Assembly: GCA_021810725.1 (NCBI GenBank)
Contig: JAJZIE010000149.1
Span: 1 to 6,239 of the forward strand
From: Bacillota bacterium
GTDB taxonomy: Bacteria > Bacillota > Sulfobacillia > JAJZYS01 > JAJYTV01
Direction: 5' to 3'
DNA length: 6,239 nt
Shown here: one piece after another, positions 5,424 to 6,239 of the stretch
Numbering within the stretch: the stretch's first letter is position 1
How the letters are laid out: each line of letters begins with the position of its first letter
Position numbers and translations under genes: made by a program
The notes under the pieces: model-generated
The model's input: the letters and a program-made list of their open reading frames with translations, nothing else
Told to the model about the DNA's origin: nothing
The model's database searches: none

Positions 5424-6157
5424 GGTGCCTCGTCCTCCCTGGCGACCGCCGCCACGAGGTACGCGGCGAGGTCCGCCCTGAGGTCTCCCCGCCGCCAGAC
5501 GGCGTACGCCGCGTAGCGCAGGGGGTAGTCCCGCTGCCAGGGCAGCCGTCCCGCCAGGCGGACGACCAGTGGACGCGGCGCGAACTGGAGCTCGACGATG
5601 CCGATGCCACCCGGCAACGCCCGCACGAGGTCGGCCACCTGCCCGCTCGCCAGGGCGGTGAGCGCCCCAGGGCGCAGGCGTCCGCCGGCGAGTTCGCGCA
5701 GCCGTGCCCGCAGACCCGAGCCGTGCGCGCGCAGAACGAGTTCGATCGGCCGTCTCGGCCCGCCGAGCGCGGCCCAGTTGCGCACCTGTCCGCGCAGGAT
5801 GGCCTTGAGGGAGGAAAGGCTGAGGCCGCGCGCCAGCCCGGGGGCCGCGATCACGGCCAGCGTCGCCCGCGCGACCTGCCGCCGCTCGAGACCCGGCGCC
5901 CCGTACGGCACATCGACCAGCGCCAGGTCCGCGCTGCGCCGCTGCAGGGCCGCAAGTCCGTACGACGAGCCCAGGGCCGAGATCGAGACCGGACCGCCGA
6001 CCAGCACCTTGAGGCCAGGCCGCGCCGCCTCCGCGAGCGGCAGGAGCGAGGTGGCCCCCGCGATGCGCAGGGCCGGGCCGGGCAGGCAGCCGAAGGCCAG
6101 GATGATCAGCGAGAGCAGGGCGAGCCCGATCCGCCAGAAGTCGAGAAAGCGCTGCAA
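5420..6157 (-). CDS. pstS: PstS-like phosphate-binding protein (short)
   Basis: The extracellular phosphate receptor of the importer; 245 residues, against about 270-350 in most relatives. Residues 9-23 form a hydrophobic signal segment ending in LAFGC, a degenerate lipobox with cysteine 24, so a membrane-anchored lipoprotein is plausible. PstS landmarks follow in order: GATSLLPLAEA (34-44), ALGSSYGLAAL (61-71), ADLALVD (76-82), LRGQVRNWAALGG (121-133), RAHGSGLR (143-150), GGIGIVEL (183-190) and YPLRYAAYAV (211-220). The family loop R-x-x-GSGT is here GSGL, so the phosphate-binding threonine is missing. The start is TTG at 6155-6157 with GGAGG 7 bases upstream; no ATG is available near it. 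It begins 23 bases after the kinase gene and overlaps pstC by 4 bases. The phosphate assignment comes from the motifs and from pstB and phoU. Confidence 0.87.
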   Translation of the reverse strand: MQRFLDFWRIGLALLSLIILAFGCLPGPALRIAGATSLLPLAEAARPGLKVLVGGPVSISALGSSYGLAALQRRSADLALVDVPYGAPGLERRQVARATLAVIAAPGLARGLSLSSLKAILRGQVRNWAALGGPRRPIELVLRAHGSGLRARLRELAGGRLRPGALTALASGQVADLVRALPGGIGIVELQFAPRPLVVRLAGRLPWQRDYPLRYAAYAVWRRGDLRADLAAYLVAAVAREDEAP

Positions 6158-6180
6158 AGGCAGCCCTCCGCGCTCCCGAC

Positions 6181-6239
6181 CTATGCATCGGTGGCCTTGG
6201 CCATGCCCGGTATGCGCAGGTGGAACGCGCTGCCGCGCC
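6181..6239 (-). CDS. phoR: C-terminal 19 codons of a sensor histidine kinase, probably PhoR (cut by right window edge)
   Basis: Reading the minus strand in the frame closed by TAG at 6181-6183 gives RGSAFHLRIPGMAKATDA. GRGS-x-F-x-L-x-(I/L)-P is the typical last strand (G2 box end) of the histidine kinase ATPase domain, followed by a short tail. The stop is 23 bases upstream of the pstS start, on the same strand. In many Gram-positive bacteria phoP-phoR lies directly before pstSCAB-phoU, so this is most likely the phosphate sensor kinase PhoR. Only the end is visible, so the kinase call is good but the specific name rests on context. Confidence 0.7.
   Translation of the reverse strand, partial: RGSAFHLRIPGMAKATDA

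Noticed and set aside
6158..6180. Pho box or separate promoter directly before pstS
   Set aside because: Only 23 bases separate it from the kinase gene, and they hold little besides the ribosome binding site; no -35/-10 pair or repeated Pho-box motif is seen.
5424..6188. Upstream in-frame extension of pstC giving a 509-residue protein
   Set aside because: The added part is the pstS gene read in another frame, with Arg/Gly/Ala-rich sequence and no domain; the ATG at 5421-5423 overlapping the pstS stop gives a proper PstC N-terminus.

Overview
This is a GC-rich window holding ten genes in three blocks. It looks like a piece of a high-GC Bacillota (Firmicutes) chromosome, of the Thermaerobacter, Symbiobacterium or Limnochordia kind. 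The reasons are a GlnR-type MerR regulator overlapping a type I glutamine synthetase gene, a Gram-positive-like phoR-pstSCAB-phoU order, strong purine-rich ribosome binding sites, and frequent TTG and GTG starts. The phylum assignment is inference; no rRNA is present.

Block 1 (1-1072, minus strand) is a nitrogen-assimilation operon. A small GlnR-like MerR regulator (707-1072) overlaps the start of glnA by 14 bases, and glnA (1-720) runs off the left edge after 240 codons. A promoter at 1097-1126 drives it. The promoter lies inside a perfect 12-bp inverted repeat and near partial GlnR-box half-sites.

Block 2 (1201-2424, plus strand) is divergent from block 1. An ArsR-type winged-helix regulator with a C-terminal DUF2087 domain (1265-1837) has its own promoter, which is overlapped by a TCTACGTAGA palindrome and a repeated TCTACGTA. 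It is followed by a DUF421/YetF-like membrane protein (1909-2424) whose ribosome binding site is buried in a 14-bp hairpin. A GC-rich hairpin at 2450-2483 separates this block from the convergent phosphate operon.

Block 3 (2493-6239, minus strand) is a high-affinity phosphate uptake and signalling operon. In transcription order it holds the last 19 codons of a histidine kinase (probably PhoR), then pstS, pstC, pstA, pstB and phoU. Genes overlap by 4 to 11 bases or are separated by no more than 23 bases, so they are almost certainly one transcript; its promoter lies beyond the right edge. PstS delivers phosphate to the PstC-PstA channel, PstB powers import, and PhoU links transporter state to the kinase. 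PstS, PstC and PstA are unusually short and divergent, and PstS carries altered residues in its phosphate-binding loop.

I see no mobile element, CRISPR array, tRNA or rRNA. No non-coding stretch exceeds 200 bases. I did not find an obviously new multi-gene system. The least ordinary parts are the regulatory symmetries in 1090-1260, the hairpin before the DUF421 gene, and the reduced Pst transporter.
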